This document shows positions 14,652 to 22,375 of a stretch of 30,093 nucleotides of DNA, piece by piece. Under the pieces are notes generated by a model, which was not told the origin of the DNA, did no database searches, and saw nothing but the letters and a program-made list of their open reading frames with translations. The translations under genes were made by a program, and so were the position numbers. The stretch is from a virus. Numbering within the stretch: the first letter of the stretch is position 1; each line of letters opens with the position of its first letter. The stretch spans positions 1 to 30,093 of IMG/VR virus record IMGVR_UViG_3300039203_000048; one strand, 5' to 3'.

Positions 14652-16331
14652 ACTCCCTGTCTTGACCCCGCCGGGGCTCTGCTTGGGCTTCCCGCCACCA
14701 GCTGGCCGGCCACCGCGCGCACCGGCCGGAGCCTGGGCCGACGGGGCGGTGCCGGTGCCACTACCCGGCTCACTGGCACCTCGAGCGTCGTTGTTGCTCG
14801 GGGAGTCGAAGGGCACCCGCGTCTGGAAGATGCCGTCGTACTTGAGAGCCTCCAAGGCAACCCGCATGGCCTCCACCTCCTGGTCGAACCCGAAGTAGTC
14901 CAGGAAGGACTCGCGGGACAGATCGCCGGTCGTCCGCGCCTGCATGAGCGCCTGGATAGTGCCAGCATCGGCATCCAGCTGGATGTTCGGCGGTGTGAAC
15001 GCCAAGGACGGAGCACCCTCAGTGAAGAGGCTCGCATTCTTGGGATGCTCCACGACGGCCTTGGCGATCTGCTTCTCCAGGAACCGGCGCATCATGTGCC
15101 GGCGCCCCTCCATCGACCGAGCGACCGGGCGACTCATCGTCAGCGAGTTGTCGGATCGCTGACCAGAGCGAGAGCCGGCGACGTTCAAGGTGTTGAGCAG
15201 CCGCGCAGCGATGCGGTTGTCCAGCACCTCGTACTTGTCAGGATCGAGCGTGAGGTCCGTCTTGGGCGTGATGATCTCGATGTTGAGGCGGTGGTCGGAG
15301 AAGATCACCGGCAGCTTCGCCAAGGTCGAGTAGTTCTCCTTGAGGTTGGTGATCTCCTCTGGGTACGCAGGACTGTCCTTGTCGCCCTTCTTGACCAGCA
15401 GGATGAAGTTCGCGGCGCCGATCAGGCTGACCCGGTCGGACTCCATCAACTGCTGCTTGAGGTCAAGCAGGCGGAACACGCTCCTGAGGCGCACGTCGGG
15501 GAAGCGCTCGTAATCAGGCTTGGTGATGCAGTGCCGGGCCACGTAGCGGTCATCGAGCAGCAGGAGCTGGGAGACGTCGACCTGCAGCGAGGTCAGCTCC
15601 TGCATCTCGTCACCGTCACGCGGGATGTACTGGCCGGTGTAGAAGCGCTCCATCAGCTCGTCCTGCAGATCACCCATGACGATGGCGTTGTAGGCGATGG
15701 ACTCCTGCCGGGTGGCCTTCCATGCCAGGCGCTCCTGGCCGAACGCCAGCAGGCCCACCGGGACGATCTTGACGGCATCCAGCAGGGTGATGGCGCGCGG
15801 GTACCACACCTTGACCCGGCGCTTCTTCTTGTTGCCCTTGTCGGTCTCGCCGCGGACGACGAACTCACCCTCGTCCCACCAGAAGGCCGCCACACTTTGG
15901 CTATATGTAAATTCTTCTCTCCACATCTTGCGGATCAGGGAGTCGAGATCCTGCTCGGCGGCCATCTGGTTGAACAGGTCCGTGGTGTCCCAGTCAGAGG
16001 ACTCCCACTTCATGCCCTGGAAGGCCATGCCTTCGGTGAGCTCGGCCACCGAGGCGCAGATGTCGTCGTCCTTGACCGCCGCACGGGCAGTCAGCATCTG
16101 GTTGTAGACGTTGTCGTTGGAGACGTACTTGCCACGGTCGAACAGGCCGCTCTGGCCGGTGACGGCGCGCATGTTGTTGACCCAGCTCTGCAGCTGGTAG
16201 GCCATCTGCCTCATGCCCTTGTCGATGTTCGGGACGTCGGCGGCGCCGGCGTTGGGCCCGAAGACGACATTGACCTGCTCGGTGAGCCGCTCGCCGGGGA
16301 TCTCTCCGGTGCCAACCTCGCGGTCGCTCAT
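14643..16331 (-). CDS. Portal protein
   Basis: 562 residues from ATG (MSDREVGTGEIPGERLTEQVN), overlapping the preceding stop by ATGA. It lies after terminase and before the protease. Typical portal features: an N-terminal clip/wing region with several Trp, a long middle part with SDNSLTMSRPVARSMEGRRHMMRRFLEKQIAKAVVEHP, which looks like the long channel-lining helix, and a disordered Gly/Ala/Pro/Lys tail (about 510-562) rich in PAGARGGRPAGGGKPK. Twelve copies would form the ring that docks the terminase and the neck. Size and order match a siphovirus-type portal (450-600 residues). The unusually charged VKKGDKDSPAYPEE loop is not diagnostic. Confidence 0.85.
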   Translation of the reverse strand: MSDREVGTGEIPGERLTEQVNVVFGPNAGAADVPNIDKGMRQMAYQLQSWVNNMRAVTGQSGLFDRGKYVSNDNVYNQMLTARAAVKDDDICASVAELTEGMAFQGMKWESSDWDTTDLFNQMAAEQDLDSLIRKMWREEFTYSQSVAAFWWDEGEFVVRGETDKGNKKKRRVKVWYPRAITLLDAVKIVPVGLLAFGQERLAWKATRQESIAYNAIVMGDLQDELMERFYTGQYIPRDGDEMQELTSLQVDVSQLLLLDDRYVARHCITKPDYERFPDVRLRSVFRLLDLKQQLMESDRVSLIGAANFILLVKKGDKDSPAYPEEITNLKENYSTLAKLPVIFSDHRLNIEIITPKTDLTLDPDKYEVLDNRIAARLLNTLNVAGSRSGQRSDNSLTMSRPVARSMEGRRHMMRRFLEKQIAKAVVEHPKNASLFTEGAPSLAFTPPNIQLDADAGTIQALMQARTTGDLSRESFLDYFGFDQEVEAMRVALEALKYDGIFQTRVPFDSPSNNDARGASEPGSGTGTAPSAQAPAGARGGRPAGGGKPKQSPGGVKTGSVK

Positions 16332-16777
16332 GCGCCTGTCCGGTTCAGGTCAAGATCCTGGCGCGACATGGCGATCCGGGACTGTGCGAAGCGGAATTGC
16401 CGGTCTATTTCCTCTATGACGGGAGTGACCTGCTGCGTCCGCAATTGCGTATATTGCCTGTCGTAACTCTCGAGGATGCGCAACTCGGTCCACATCTCCG
16501 TGAGCCGGGCGGAGTAAGCAGACGCCTCCCGAATCACCTCGTCCGGCTGCTTCTCATACCAGGTGCGAATAGCCGCCTTGATGCCGGCCAGCTCCAGGAG
16601 CACCTCGGCGTGGCTGCCAACGGACGTTGGCATGGGGCGAGCCCCATTCAGGAAGGCCTCTGGATGACTGGGGCGCAGTGGGGCCATGGAGTGAGCGAGC
16701 GCGGCCAGGAGTGCGGGGTCGGGAGCGCGTTGCGAAATGTAGCCATGCTCTTCAGATCCCTCGACAAGTGCCTTCAT
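16328..16777 (-). CDS. Small coiled-coil protein between terminase and portal
   Basis: 149 residues from ATG (MKALVEGSEEHGYISQ), 8 bases after AAGG and 28 bases past the terminase stop; the longer in-frame reading overlaps the terminase and is rejected. The C-terminal half is almost all helix (EVLLELAGIKAAIRTWYEKQPDEVIREASAYSARLTEMWTELRILESYDRQYTQLRTQQ), likely a coiled coil. It ends by overlapping the portal start (ATGA). It could be an accessory of packaging or head assembly; no motif supports one over the other. A palindrome copy lies within it (16619). Confidence 0.62.
   Translation of the reverse strand: MKALVEGSEEHGYISQRAPDPALLAALAHSMAPLRPSHPEAFLNGARPMPTSVGSHAEVLLELAGIKAAIRTWYEKQPDEVIREASAYSARLTEMWTELRILESYDRQYTQLRTQQVTPVIEEIDRQFRFAQSRIAMSRQDLDLNRTGA
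16619..16628. promoter_or_regulatory. AACGGACGTT palindrome inside coiled-coil gene
   Basis: TGCCAACGGACGTTGGCA is a perfect 18-bp dyad apart from the central GA. It lies at codons for the MPTSVGSH stretch. Intragenic copy. Confidence 0.45.
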
Positions 16778-16805
16778 GTCCGGCCTTTTCGACCAGAATC
16801 TGCGA

Positions 16806-18455
16806 TTATCCGACGAAGGCGTCCAGCACGGGCCCGCGGCGCTTCGGGGCCAGCGCGAGCTCGATAGCCTCAAGTTCCTTGCCCAGGATCATGACCTTCG
16901 CAGCATCCAGCGTGTGGAAGGACCCACCGCCGTAGCGCTTGCGCCGGCCACCGGAGCCGTTGGACTCCCGGCTGTAGACAACGACCTGGCCCTGAAATTC
17001 GGTCAGCAGCTCCTTGTCATACGGCAGCTCGACCTCCTGCGCATCGACGAACTCGCGCAGCTTGTCCGTAGCGAACTCGATGATGCTTTTCTCGATCACG
17101 GCATCCTCTGGCGTCTCCTTGCCCACCAGCGGCCGGTCGTCGAACTCGACGGCCTTCTTCTCGGAGAAGCCATACCCCTTGATCCGGTCACGGATCTTCG
17201 CGTGGGTTGGATCCTTGTCCATGTGCTGCCAGACCGGCAGGCCGTTGCCGCTCTTGTCCATCGACAAAGCCCGCAGGCGCAAGCCGTAGAAGTCGAACAC
17301 CTTGGCAATGACCTTCTCCTGGTCAACGGCACTGACGCGCATCAGGTGGATGCGAGCCAGCAGACGCAGCACGTCGACCTCCTCACCGCCTCGCTTCTGC
17401 CGGATGACCCCGAAGATCAGCAGCTCGGACGGGTCATTGGTGAAACCTAGGTCCATCCCAGCCCAGTACGAGGCATAGGCCTTGTGCAGGTGACTGGCCG
17501 GCAGATTGATGAGCGACTCGATAGGACGGCCCTCGAGCGACTCACCCTCGATCTTGATGCAGGAATAGACATTCTCGTTGTAGTCGGTGGCCCAGCTGGA
17601 CTCGTTGATGCGCACGCAGGCCATCAGGCGGGCCAGCACGAACACCTTGTCAGAGACGCTGCCAGCCTCGCCGTAGATGTTGCGCTTGTAGTCAGGATTG
17701 TCCCTGCTGCCGCCGTAGATGGAGATCTTCTGCTTGCGCTCCGCTGCCGACCATGTCGGGCGGTACATCGCTGGGTACTGATGGACGTGGAACGGCATGT
17801 CTGGATCGATCTCATCACCGGAGGTAATCCGGTGATAGGTGTCCCGAACGCCGTTGGAGACCCCGTGGGCCCGCCACTGGGCCCCAGGGATGCCATGCTT
17901 CATCGTCTCGATGAGCTCGATCCAGCCAGGCCCCGGGTAGTCCTGCGACTCCTCCTGCTCGAGCACCAGCGGGTGCTGACCTTTGACGCCGATCCCAGTC
18001 CGCTGCGGCAACCGACCCATGATCCGAGACCCGTTGACAAACGAGGCCTGGAACTGCGGCTGATGCCGGATACCCCCACCCTTGACATTGGGAAGCATCT
18101 CACGCAGGAGGCGGATCGCCTTGATCTTCTCCTCGACCTTATCCACGACGGGGCTGAGGTGGTTGAGCTCGGGAGCGGTGATGAGCATCTCCTGGCCAGG
18201 GAAGGCGAGCGGGAACGCGCAGGCTCGCATGATGATCCCCGCGCTCTTCCCGAGCGAGCGAGCCATCTTGTCCGCCTGGAAGGTCTCCTCGCACCAGTAG
18301 AGCGCGTATTGGAAGTCCCACAGTCGGTACCGGCGGTGCGAGCGGCCGGGGGTGTCATCGGTCCAGAACGCCTCCGCGAGGTCGATCCCGCTCGGGTCGT
18401 CCATCAGCGCAGCGAGATAGTGCTCTTCCTCGTCAAGAGCAAGGATCGCTGGCAT
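16806..18455 (-). CDS. Terminase large subunit
   Basis: 549 residues from ATG (MPAILALDEEEHYLAALM) with GGAAAGG close upstream; an in-frame start 10 codons earlier lies in operator sequence and lacks a site. The ATPase half has a Walker A-type loop MARSLGKSAG (about 64-73), a non-classical form with R-x-x-GKS, and a Walker B VLEQEESQ (about 164-171) with the catalytic Glu. The nuclease half has the RNase H-like acidic triad pattern: GMDLGFTND (D about 335), LSMDKSGNG (D about 400) and FHTLDAAKV near the end. It would pump DNA into the prohead through the portal encoded just downstream and cut the concatemer. No inserts or intein seen. Confidence 0.9.
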   Translation of the reverse strand: MPAILALDEEEHYLAALMDDPSGIDLAEAFWTDDTPGRSHRRYRLWDFQYALYWCEETFQADKMARSLGKSAGIIMRACAFPLAFPGQEMLITAPELNHLSPVVDKVEEKIKAIRLLREMLPNVKGGGIRHQPQFQASFVNGSRIMGRLPQRTGIGVKGQHPLVLEQEESQDYPGPGWIELIETMKHGIPGAQWRAHGVSNGVRDTYHRITSGDEIDPDMPFHVHQYPAMYRPTWSAAERKQKISIYGGSRDNPDYKRNIYGEAGSVSDKVFVLARLMACVRINESSWATDYNENVYSCIKIEGESLEGRPIESLINLPASHLHKAYASYWAGMDLGFTNDPSELLIFGVIRQKRGGEEVDVLRLLARIHLMRVSAVDQEKVIAKVFDFYGLRLRALSMDKSGNGLPVWQHMDKDPTHAKIRDRIKGYGFSEKKAVEFDDRPLVGKETPEDAVIEKSIIEFATDKLREFVDAQEVELPYDKELLTEFQGQVVVYSRESNGSGGRRKRYGGGSFHTLDAAKVMILGKELEAIELALAPKRRGPVLDAFVG

Positions 18456-18465
18456 GAGACCTTTC

Positions 18466-18495
18466 CAATGGACACGACGTAACAACGGGCGTTAG
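18466..18495. promoter_or_regulatory. Extended operator-like site upstream of terminase (core 18484-18493)
   Basis: Row reads GGACACGACGTAACAACGGG then CGTTAGTAG: the core AACGGGCGTT with one full outer arm (GACACGACGTAAC). It ends 11 bases before the terminase start codon, next to the ribosome site, so a bound protein could block its transcription or translation. Confidence 0.6.
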
Positions 18496-18507
18496 TAGAT
18501 GGAGGAT

Positions 18508-18699
18508 CTACCGAGGATGTGGCGCCCCACCCTCGCGGCCTGGCCAGTCATGGCAGTTGGGCTTGCCGCACCAGCAACCTGACCCACCAAGAGTGGGTAG
18601 ATCGGGTGCTGGCGTGCCCCACTTGCGATACCTGTTCTGCACCGCCATGGTGCGTGCCTTGGCCGCCGCCGCGTTGCGAGGTCGTGCGCGCCCGCTCAT
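18508..18699 (-). CDS. Small basic CxC...C zinc-knuckle-like protein
   Basis: 63 residues (MSGRARPRNAAAAKARTMAVQ). Start overlaps the upstream stop by TGATG. The N-terminus is strongly basic (R, K, A-rich), the C-terminus has GCWCGKPNCHDW, a compact Cys/His cluster that could bind zinc. It lies directly upstream of the terminase and its operator-like site. A nucleic-acid-binding role is plausible from charge and zinc cluster, but no family is recognised. Confidence 0.6.
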   Translation of the reverse strand: MSGRARPRNAAAAKARTMAVQNRYRKWGTPAPDLPTLGGSGCWCGKPNCHDWPGREGGAPHPR

Positions 18700-19013
18700 C
18701 AGCCGAAGTGCAGGACTGGACCGCCGACGTTGCCGCGGTTCGCCCGATCCTCATAGAGCTTGACCTCGGCCTCCATGGCGTCAGCTTGGGAGGTCACGTA
18801 CTCGTCCTCGGTGATGACGCCCTTCTCGACCAACAGCTTCACCAGAGCCCCATGGGAGACCAGTGCGGAGTTGACCCCGACCCGCAGATGCTTGGGAGTG
18901 GTGGCGTGAGGCTCTACCCCTCGAAGTAGGTCGTACTCCATCTCCCACTTCACCCCGGTCTGCATCGCGTGACAGGCGGCGTCGTACCTCTTCTGGTCTG
19001 ACTCTCTAGACAT
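18699..19013 (-). CDS. Hypothetical phage protein, KHLRVGVNSALV type
   Basis: 104 residues from ATG (MSRESDQKRYDAACHAMQTGV) with a good upstream AAGGAG. The stretch PKHLRVGVNSALVSHGALVKLLVEKGVITEDEYV, followed by MEAEVKLYEDR, has the look of a small conserved protein found near packaging genes of actinobacterial phages. The helical turn pattern resembles the product of a short helix-turn-helix plus dimer helix, but no clear DNA-binding motif can be read. Coupled to the gene downstream by TGATG. Function unknown. Confidence 0.7.
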   Translation of the reverse strand: MSRESDQKRYDAACHAMQTGVKWEMEYDLLRGVEPHATTPKHLRVGVNSALVSHGALVKLLVEKGVITEDEYVTSQADAMEAEVKLYEDRANRGNVGGPVLHFG

Positions 19014-19022
19014 TGTGCTCCT

Positions 19023-19586
19023 TCAGTGGGACAGGTTTCTCAGCATCGAGATCGACAGGTTCGGCTGGTTAGCGAACACCTCGGTGACCAGATCCTGCAC
19101 AACCAGCAGGCGCCACTCCACAAAGAACGCTGGATGCACTCCTCCGGCCTTGGCGATCGCCTCGAGGTCGTAGCGGGTCAGAGGAGCCTGGCGCCCCTTC
19201 AGGGTGCCTGCGCTGGACTGCACGAGGCGGCTCAAACTCCTGAAGTCGATGCCGCATTTCATCGCGAAGGCCCGCAGGCTCCTGGCGCCCTTGAGCTCAG
19301 CGAAGGCGAGGTGAAACGGCTGGGTGGAGAACCGCGGGGTGATGATCGACCACAGCTCGTCGAGGTTGCCATTGATGTGCGCCTTGCGCCGGCCGCCAGC
19401 AGGATTCGCCGTACCCGCCCGCTTGGCCTCCTCGGACTTGTAGACCCGGTACATGTCGCCCAGCATCTTCGTGAGGATGTCCGGGTTCTCCTCGTAGTGG
19501 TCCAGCCAGTCCTGGCTGCCATAGCGCTCCGGTGGGCACAGAGCGCTGGCCCGGGCCCAGTCCGCGTTCTTGCTAAAGGGGTCCAC
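19023..19586 (-). CDS. HTH-domain phage protein upstream of terminase
   Basis: 187 residues, starting at GTG (VDPFSKNADWARASALC) with GAGGG before it. The much longer in-frame reading upstream is rejected because it lies over the HNH gene in another frame. The C-terminal part reads SLRAFAMKCGIDFRSLSRLVQSS and LTRYDLEAIAKAGGVHPAFFVEWR, a Cro/C1-like HTH pattern (residues about 110-170). The N-terminal part has YGSQDWLDHYEENPDILTKMLGDMYRVY and a basic KAHINGNL stretch. It overlaps the HNH gene by 14 bases. Possibly a regulator or a small packaging protein; both need test. Confidence 0.6.
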   Translation of the reverse strand: MDPFSKNADWARASALCPPERYGSQDWLDHYEENPDILTKMLGDMYRVYKSEEAKRAGTANPAGGRRKAHINGNLDELWSIITPRFSTQPFHLAFAELKGARSLRAFAMKCGIDFRSLSRLVQSSAGTLKGRQAPLTRYDLEAIAKAGGVHPAFFVEWRLLVVQDLVTEVFANQPNLSISMLRNLSH

Positions 19587-20064
19587 CCCCCCGACGACCC
19601 TCGTGGCGCTCGCGTCGGCAAATCCGACAATCCCGGTTACCGTCCGGCCGCCAGTAGGTATTGGCCTCATCGAAAGGATGGCCCCACTTACAGTGGGGCT
19701 TGTCTTGATTCCACTGGCGACGCTTGGCGTCACGGTCGGCATTGTTCTGCTGCTGTGTGCCAGCAAACAGGTGCCCATCGGGGTAGCCCGGGGTCGGCTC
19801 GGTCTGGCAGCACGGTGGATTGTCGCAGTGGTGAAGGACATGGAGGCCGGGAGGAACAGGACCATTGACTAGTTCCCAGGCAAGGCGATGGGCGTAGACG
19901 AACTTGCCACCCTCATAACTGGTCTTCCCATACCCCTGTGGATTGGTCTCGCCGGTGAACTCACGACAGCCATTGAGACCATCAACGAGGCGCTCCTCAA
20001 GACGCTCCGCCGTAGTGCGGCCGGGCCGACGAGCGTAGCCGAGCACACCCCTCGAGGCTGTCAC
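19573..20064 (-). CDS. HNH homing-type endonuclease, second copy
   Basis: 164 residues from GTG at 20064, which overlaps the stop of the gene upstream (GTGA). The core GLHVLHHCDNPPCC is followed by HLFAGTQQQNNADRD, the HNH_3-type active site; the C-terminus has CKWGHPFDEANTY and CRICRRERH zinc ribbons. It shares the order of blocks with the copy at 1005-1487, including 'CREF/W', 'NGPVP', 'HHCDNPPCC' and 'C-x2-GHxFDxANTY', so the two are clear relatives. It cuts DNA near its own insertion site if typical. The end overlaps the next gene by 14 bases. Probably a selfish insert between two older genes. Confidence 0.87.
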   Translation of the reverse strand: MTASRGVLGYARRPGRTTAERLEERLVDGLNGCREFTGETNPQGYGKTSYEGGKFVYAHRLAWELVNGPVPPGLHVLHHCDNPPCCQTEPTPGYPDGHLFAGTQQQNNADRDAKRRQWNQDKPHCKWGHPFDEANTYWRPDGNRDCRICRRERHEGRRGGGPL

Positions 20065-20753
20065 TGGTCGGTCCAGTATTTTTGGGTTCCGGCTATGAAC
20101 GCCGTGTCGATCGCGTCGAACTCGGCGACCATGACGGTTCGGATCCACTCGAGGATCTCGTCCGCATTCTCGAAGCCGATCTTTCTGCGCTCGACCTCGT
20201 CGCTGCGGTCGTAGGCCCCGACGATCGCGAAGAGCTGCTTGCACAAGGTGATCCCGGTGGAGACCTGTTTCTCCCTGTGGACCCCGAATTCCTTGGCCCG
20301 CTGCTTGAGCTGGGTGATGTACGTGCCCACCGAGCTGTAGGCGTCCTTGTCGCGCTGCGACTTGGTCAATCCGAGGTCGTTCTTGATCACGGAGATCAGC
20401 GCCGAAGCTTCCTTCAAGCTCCGCCGCTGGGCCACCTCGGCGGAGTCGGAGAGCGGCAGCCCGTCGTAGTCCTGACCGGACCCGACAAAGGACGTAGCCC
20501 GATAGATCAGCAGCTCCAGGAAGAGCAGCCGGTCCAGGTCGAGCAGGTCGCTGGTGTTGGTGAACAGGTTCTGGGCCATGTAGGCCTTGCGCTGGCCTTC
20601 ATAGAAGTCACGCTCGGCATCACCGAGGACCTCGATGTACTGACCACTGGGCGTGGCCACCCGGTTGAGACTGATAACCACTGGCTGGTAGTTCGCCTGC
20701 ATCGCCGCGGGAATGACGGAGGTGGATGCAGGGATGGCGAGAGGGGCAGGCAC
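20061..20753 (-). CDS. Putative terminase small subunit
   Basis: 230 residues, starting at GTG (VPAPLAIPASTS) 8 bases after GGGAG; an earlier in-frame start runs across the iteron cluster and is rejected. Centre: DLLDLDRLLFLELLIYRATSFVGSGQDYDGLPLS, then LKEASALISVIKNDLGLTKSQRDK, a pattern I associate with small terminase-like proteins of actinobacterial phages. The C-terminal third (ADEILEWIRTVMVAEFDAIDTAF) is helical. Four short direct repeats stand directly upstream, as would suit a DNA-recognition protein that marks the packaging site. It lies some 1.6 kb before TerL. Alternative: an unrelated DNA-binding protein. Confidence is limited. Confidence 0.48.
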   Translation of the reverse strand: MPAPLAIPASTSVIPAAMQANYQPVVISLNRVATPSGQYIEVLGDAERDFYEGQRKAYMAQNLFTNTSDLLDLDRLLFLELLIYRATSFVGSGQDYDGLPLSDSAEVAQRRSLKEASALISVIKNDLGLTKSQRDKDAYSSVGTYITQLKQRAKEFGVHREKQVSTGITLCKQLFAIVGAYDRSDEVERRKIGFENADEILEWIRTVMVAEFDAIDTAFIAGTQKYWTDQ

Positions 20754-20782
20754 GTCACGGGCTCCCAATGTCAAAGGACAGG

Positions 20783-20815
20783 GATGCGTAGATGCGTGAG
20801 ATGCGTGAGCTGCGT
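20783..20815. repeat. Four 7-bp iterons upstream of the putative small terminase gene
   Basis: GATGCGT at 20783-20789, 20791-20797 and 20800-20806, then GCTGCGT at 20809-20815, with 1-2 base spacers (starts 8-9 bp apart). On the coding strand they read ACGCATC. They fill most of the 20754-20823 gap, between the VRR-NUC stop and the small terminase start. Confidence 0.7.
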
Positions 20816-20823
20816 TAGACCAC

Positions 20824-21246
20824 TTAGGGTCGCGGCCCTGAGTATTGCACGGATGTCGCCACATCGGCGACGGTAACACTGGATGATTTGGTGCCAACGC
20901 CCGTTACTACGCCGCCTTTCAGCTCGGCGAGAATCTGGCCCGATAAGAGGTCGGCCGGGCGCCACACCCCGGCATCCACGCCTGCATCGGCCAGGGCGGC
21001 CAGCCACGCTTTCTGCTCAGGAGTGACCCGGCCAAGCCGGCCAGACTGGCGCTTCAGCTCGCGCACCAGGAATCGGCCATGACCCACGATCGCCACATCT
21101 GGCCAGCCGCCCTCGCTTCGACGGCTGTCATGGGTGTGGTAGACGAGGTAGCCCAGTGTCACCGCCATCTCCCGCACCGACGCCAAGAGATCCTTCTCGG
21201 GCATGGCCGCGGCGCACGCGGCTTGATACTCGCTCTGGGTGACCAT
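20824..21246 (-). CDS. VRR-NUC domain nuclease
   Basis: 140 residues (MVTQSEYQAACAAAMPEKDLLASVREMAVTLGYLVYH). The domain has the PD-(D/E)XK-like order of VRR-NUC proteins: GGWPDVAIV with Asp about 50, LVRELKRQSG with Glu 63 and Lys 65, PEQKAWLAAL with Gln 78, and VWRPAD at the end. It would cut DNA, probably at Holliday or flap structures. Length (about 140) is normal for stand-alone phage versions. Start lacks a strong ribosome site. Codons near its end contain one AACGNNCGTT copy. It lies in an operon of small DNA-related genes. Confidence 0.85.
   Translation of the reverse strand: MVTQSEYQAACAAAMPEKDLLASVREMAVTLGYLVYHTHDSRRSEGGWPDVAIVGHGRFLVRELKRQSGRLGRVTPEQKAWLAALADAGVDAGVWRPADLLSGQILAELKGGVVTGVGTKSSSVTVADVATSVQYSGPRP
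20896..20905. promoter_or_regulatory. AACGCCCGTT palindrome inside VRR-NUC gene
   Basis: Perfect core, flanked by GTGCC and ACTACG, close to the 3' end of the gene and some 150 bases upstream of the small terminase start. Confidence 0.45.
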
Positions 21247-21267
21247 CCACAGCGGGTCGGCAACAGA

Positions 21268-21969
21268 TTAGAGGATCTGCGTCAGCAGGGTCTCGACGGC
21301 GTCGATCTCGCCCTCGGCCCGGGTCATCTGCTGGCGCACCTTGCGGCGCCACTCGAGCAGGTTGCGGTAGCCGGCGATGAACACCGCCAGCTGCTCCGAG
21401 CTCGGCTCGTTGTCAGGACCGAACGCCGCCATGGACACCGCCAGAGACTTCGCGGCCGTGGTCAGCCGGCCGAAGTCGGTGATGTCCTTGGTCCGTGCAG
21501 GAACCGCGTCAAATGCCACTTCGTCCTCCTGGAAGTACTGCTTAGTGGCGGCGACCCGCAGGGCCTTACCGTCCAGATATTGCGTCGTGACGACGTCCAG
21601 CGGGTAGCCGCCGACATCACCCTTGCGCTCCTTCGTGCGGCCCATGCGAACCCGCATCACGACCTGGCCGCCCGCGGGCGCTGACGCCTCCACCGTGATA
21701 ACACTGGACCTGGATATCGAGGGGGACGATGTCGACTGTGGCGAGACCTTCCTGCCCGAGGCGTTGCGCCCAGCCAGTGGACCACTCTCGGGAGGCATCC
21801 AGGGCACGTCGACAAGCCCCGGGGTTGCGATCGATGGAAGGGTCACCGCCGCCAGCATCTGGGGCTCAGCGAAGCCCGGCGCCAGCTTCTCCATGTTGGT
21901 GATCCGCTGGCGACCACCAGACTTCTGACCTGACCACTCGGCCGAGTGCGAGACGACCGTCTTCATCAT
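21268..21969 (-). CDS. Hypothetical protein, downstream of LexA-like HTH
   Basis: 233 residues, starting at ATGATGAAG with the first ATG (21969) overlapping the preceding stop (ATGA). The first third is Pro/Ser/Gly-rich and disordered (ATPGLVDVPWMPPESGPLAGRN). The middle has VVMRVRMGRTKERKGDVGGYPLDVVTTQYLDGKAL and the last third is helical (SLAVSMAAFG to MTRAEGEIDAVETLLTQIL). No catalytic motif or Cys cluster is seen. It might be a single-strand-DNA or recombination accessory, given the nearby nuclease, but this is only context. Confidence 0.6.
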   Translation of the reverse strand: MMKTVVSHSAEWSGQKSGGRQRITNMEKLAPGFAEPQMLAAVTLPSIATPGLVDVPWMPPESGPLAGRNASGRKVSPQSTSSPSISRSSVITVEASAPAGGQVVMRVRMGRTKERKGDVGGYPLDVVTTQYLDGKALRVAATKQYFQEDEVAFDAVPARTKDITDFGRLTTAAKSLAVSMAAFGPDNEPSSEQLAVFIAGYRNLLEWRRKVRQQMTRAEGEIDAVETLLTQIL

Positions 21970-22196
21970 CGGCCGAGCAGTTTCAGCGAGCGGGCCATGT
22001 GGCCGTCCACGTAGTCGACGCGGCCCTCGTCGCGCAGCATCTCTAGGTGCCACACCACTGCGGTCCTGGCCATCCCCAGGCCGGCGGAGATCTCAGCGAT
22101 GGTGGGCAGGTAGTGCTGGGTGTCCCTGAACGCCCGCATGTAGAGCATCAGGGCGTTCCGCTGCTTGTCCCCGTGGGTCGTGGTGACTCCGGTCAT
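21966..22196 (-). CDS. LexA-like winged-helix DNA-binding protein
   Basis: 76 residues (MTGVTTTHGDKQRNALMLYMRAFR). The sequence YLPTIAEISAGLGMARTAVVWHLEMLRDEGRVDYVDGHMARSLKLL closely follows the N-terminal winged helix of LexA, including the recognition-helix start 'T-I-A-E-I-x-x-G-L-G' and the wing 'G-R-V'. It lacks any peptidase domain, so it could bind DNA as a regulator but not self-cleave. It overlaps both neighbours by ATGA. It is a candidate for a local repressor; there is no evidence that it binds the AACGNNCGTT sites. Confidence 0.8.
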   Translation of the reverse strand: MTGVTTTHGDKQRNALMLYMRAFRDTQHYLPTIAEISAGLGMARTAVVWHLEMLRDEGRVDYVDGHMARSLKLLGR

Positions 22197-22375
22197 AATC
22201 CAACCTCCTGGGCGGTGATCGACATGTCGTCAGTGATGACCGTGACCTCCCCGGCGTCCGAGATGCTGACCATGAACACGTGCTCAGTCCCGTCGTCGGC
22301 GACGAACTTCGCAGCCTTGGACTCGCCTGGAGCGAGCTCGACCGGCTCGATGTTCTGGTACGTCTTCCCGCTCAT
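22193..22375 (-). CDS. Small acidic hypothetical protein
   Basis: 60 residues (MSGKTYQNIEPVELAPGESKAAKFVADDG), linked to both neighbours by ATGA overlaps. Acidic, with strands 'TEHVFMVSISDAGEVTVITDD'. No Cys or membrane segment. Possibly a small inhibitor or modifier; the family is not recognised. Real because of its exact overlaps and high third-position G+C. Confidence 0.65.
   Translation of the reverse strand: MSGKTYQNIEPVELAPGESKAAKFVADDGTEHVFMVSISDAGEVTVITDDMSITAQEVGL

Noticed and set aside
15045-16466. Plus-strand frame of 473 codons over the portal gene
   Set aside because: Antisense shadow of the portal; rich in H, L, V, D and R without domain pattern.
19587-19865. N-terminal extension of the HTH-domain gene upstream of 19586
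   Set aside because: This stretch is coding in another frame for the HNH gene, with zinc motifs there. The extension sequence is low in pattern and lacks a ribosome site.
20754-20897. N-terminal extension of the putative small terminase gene
   Set aside because: It runs across the iteron array and into the end of the VRR-NUC gene. A GTG with GGGAG at 20753 is better.
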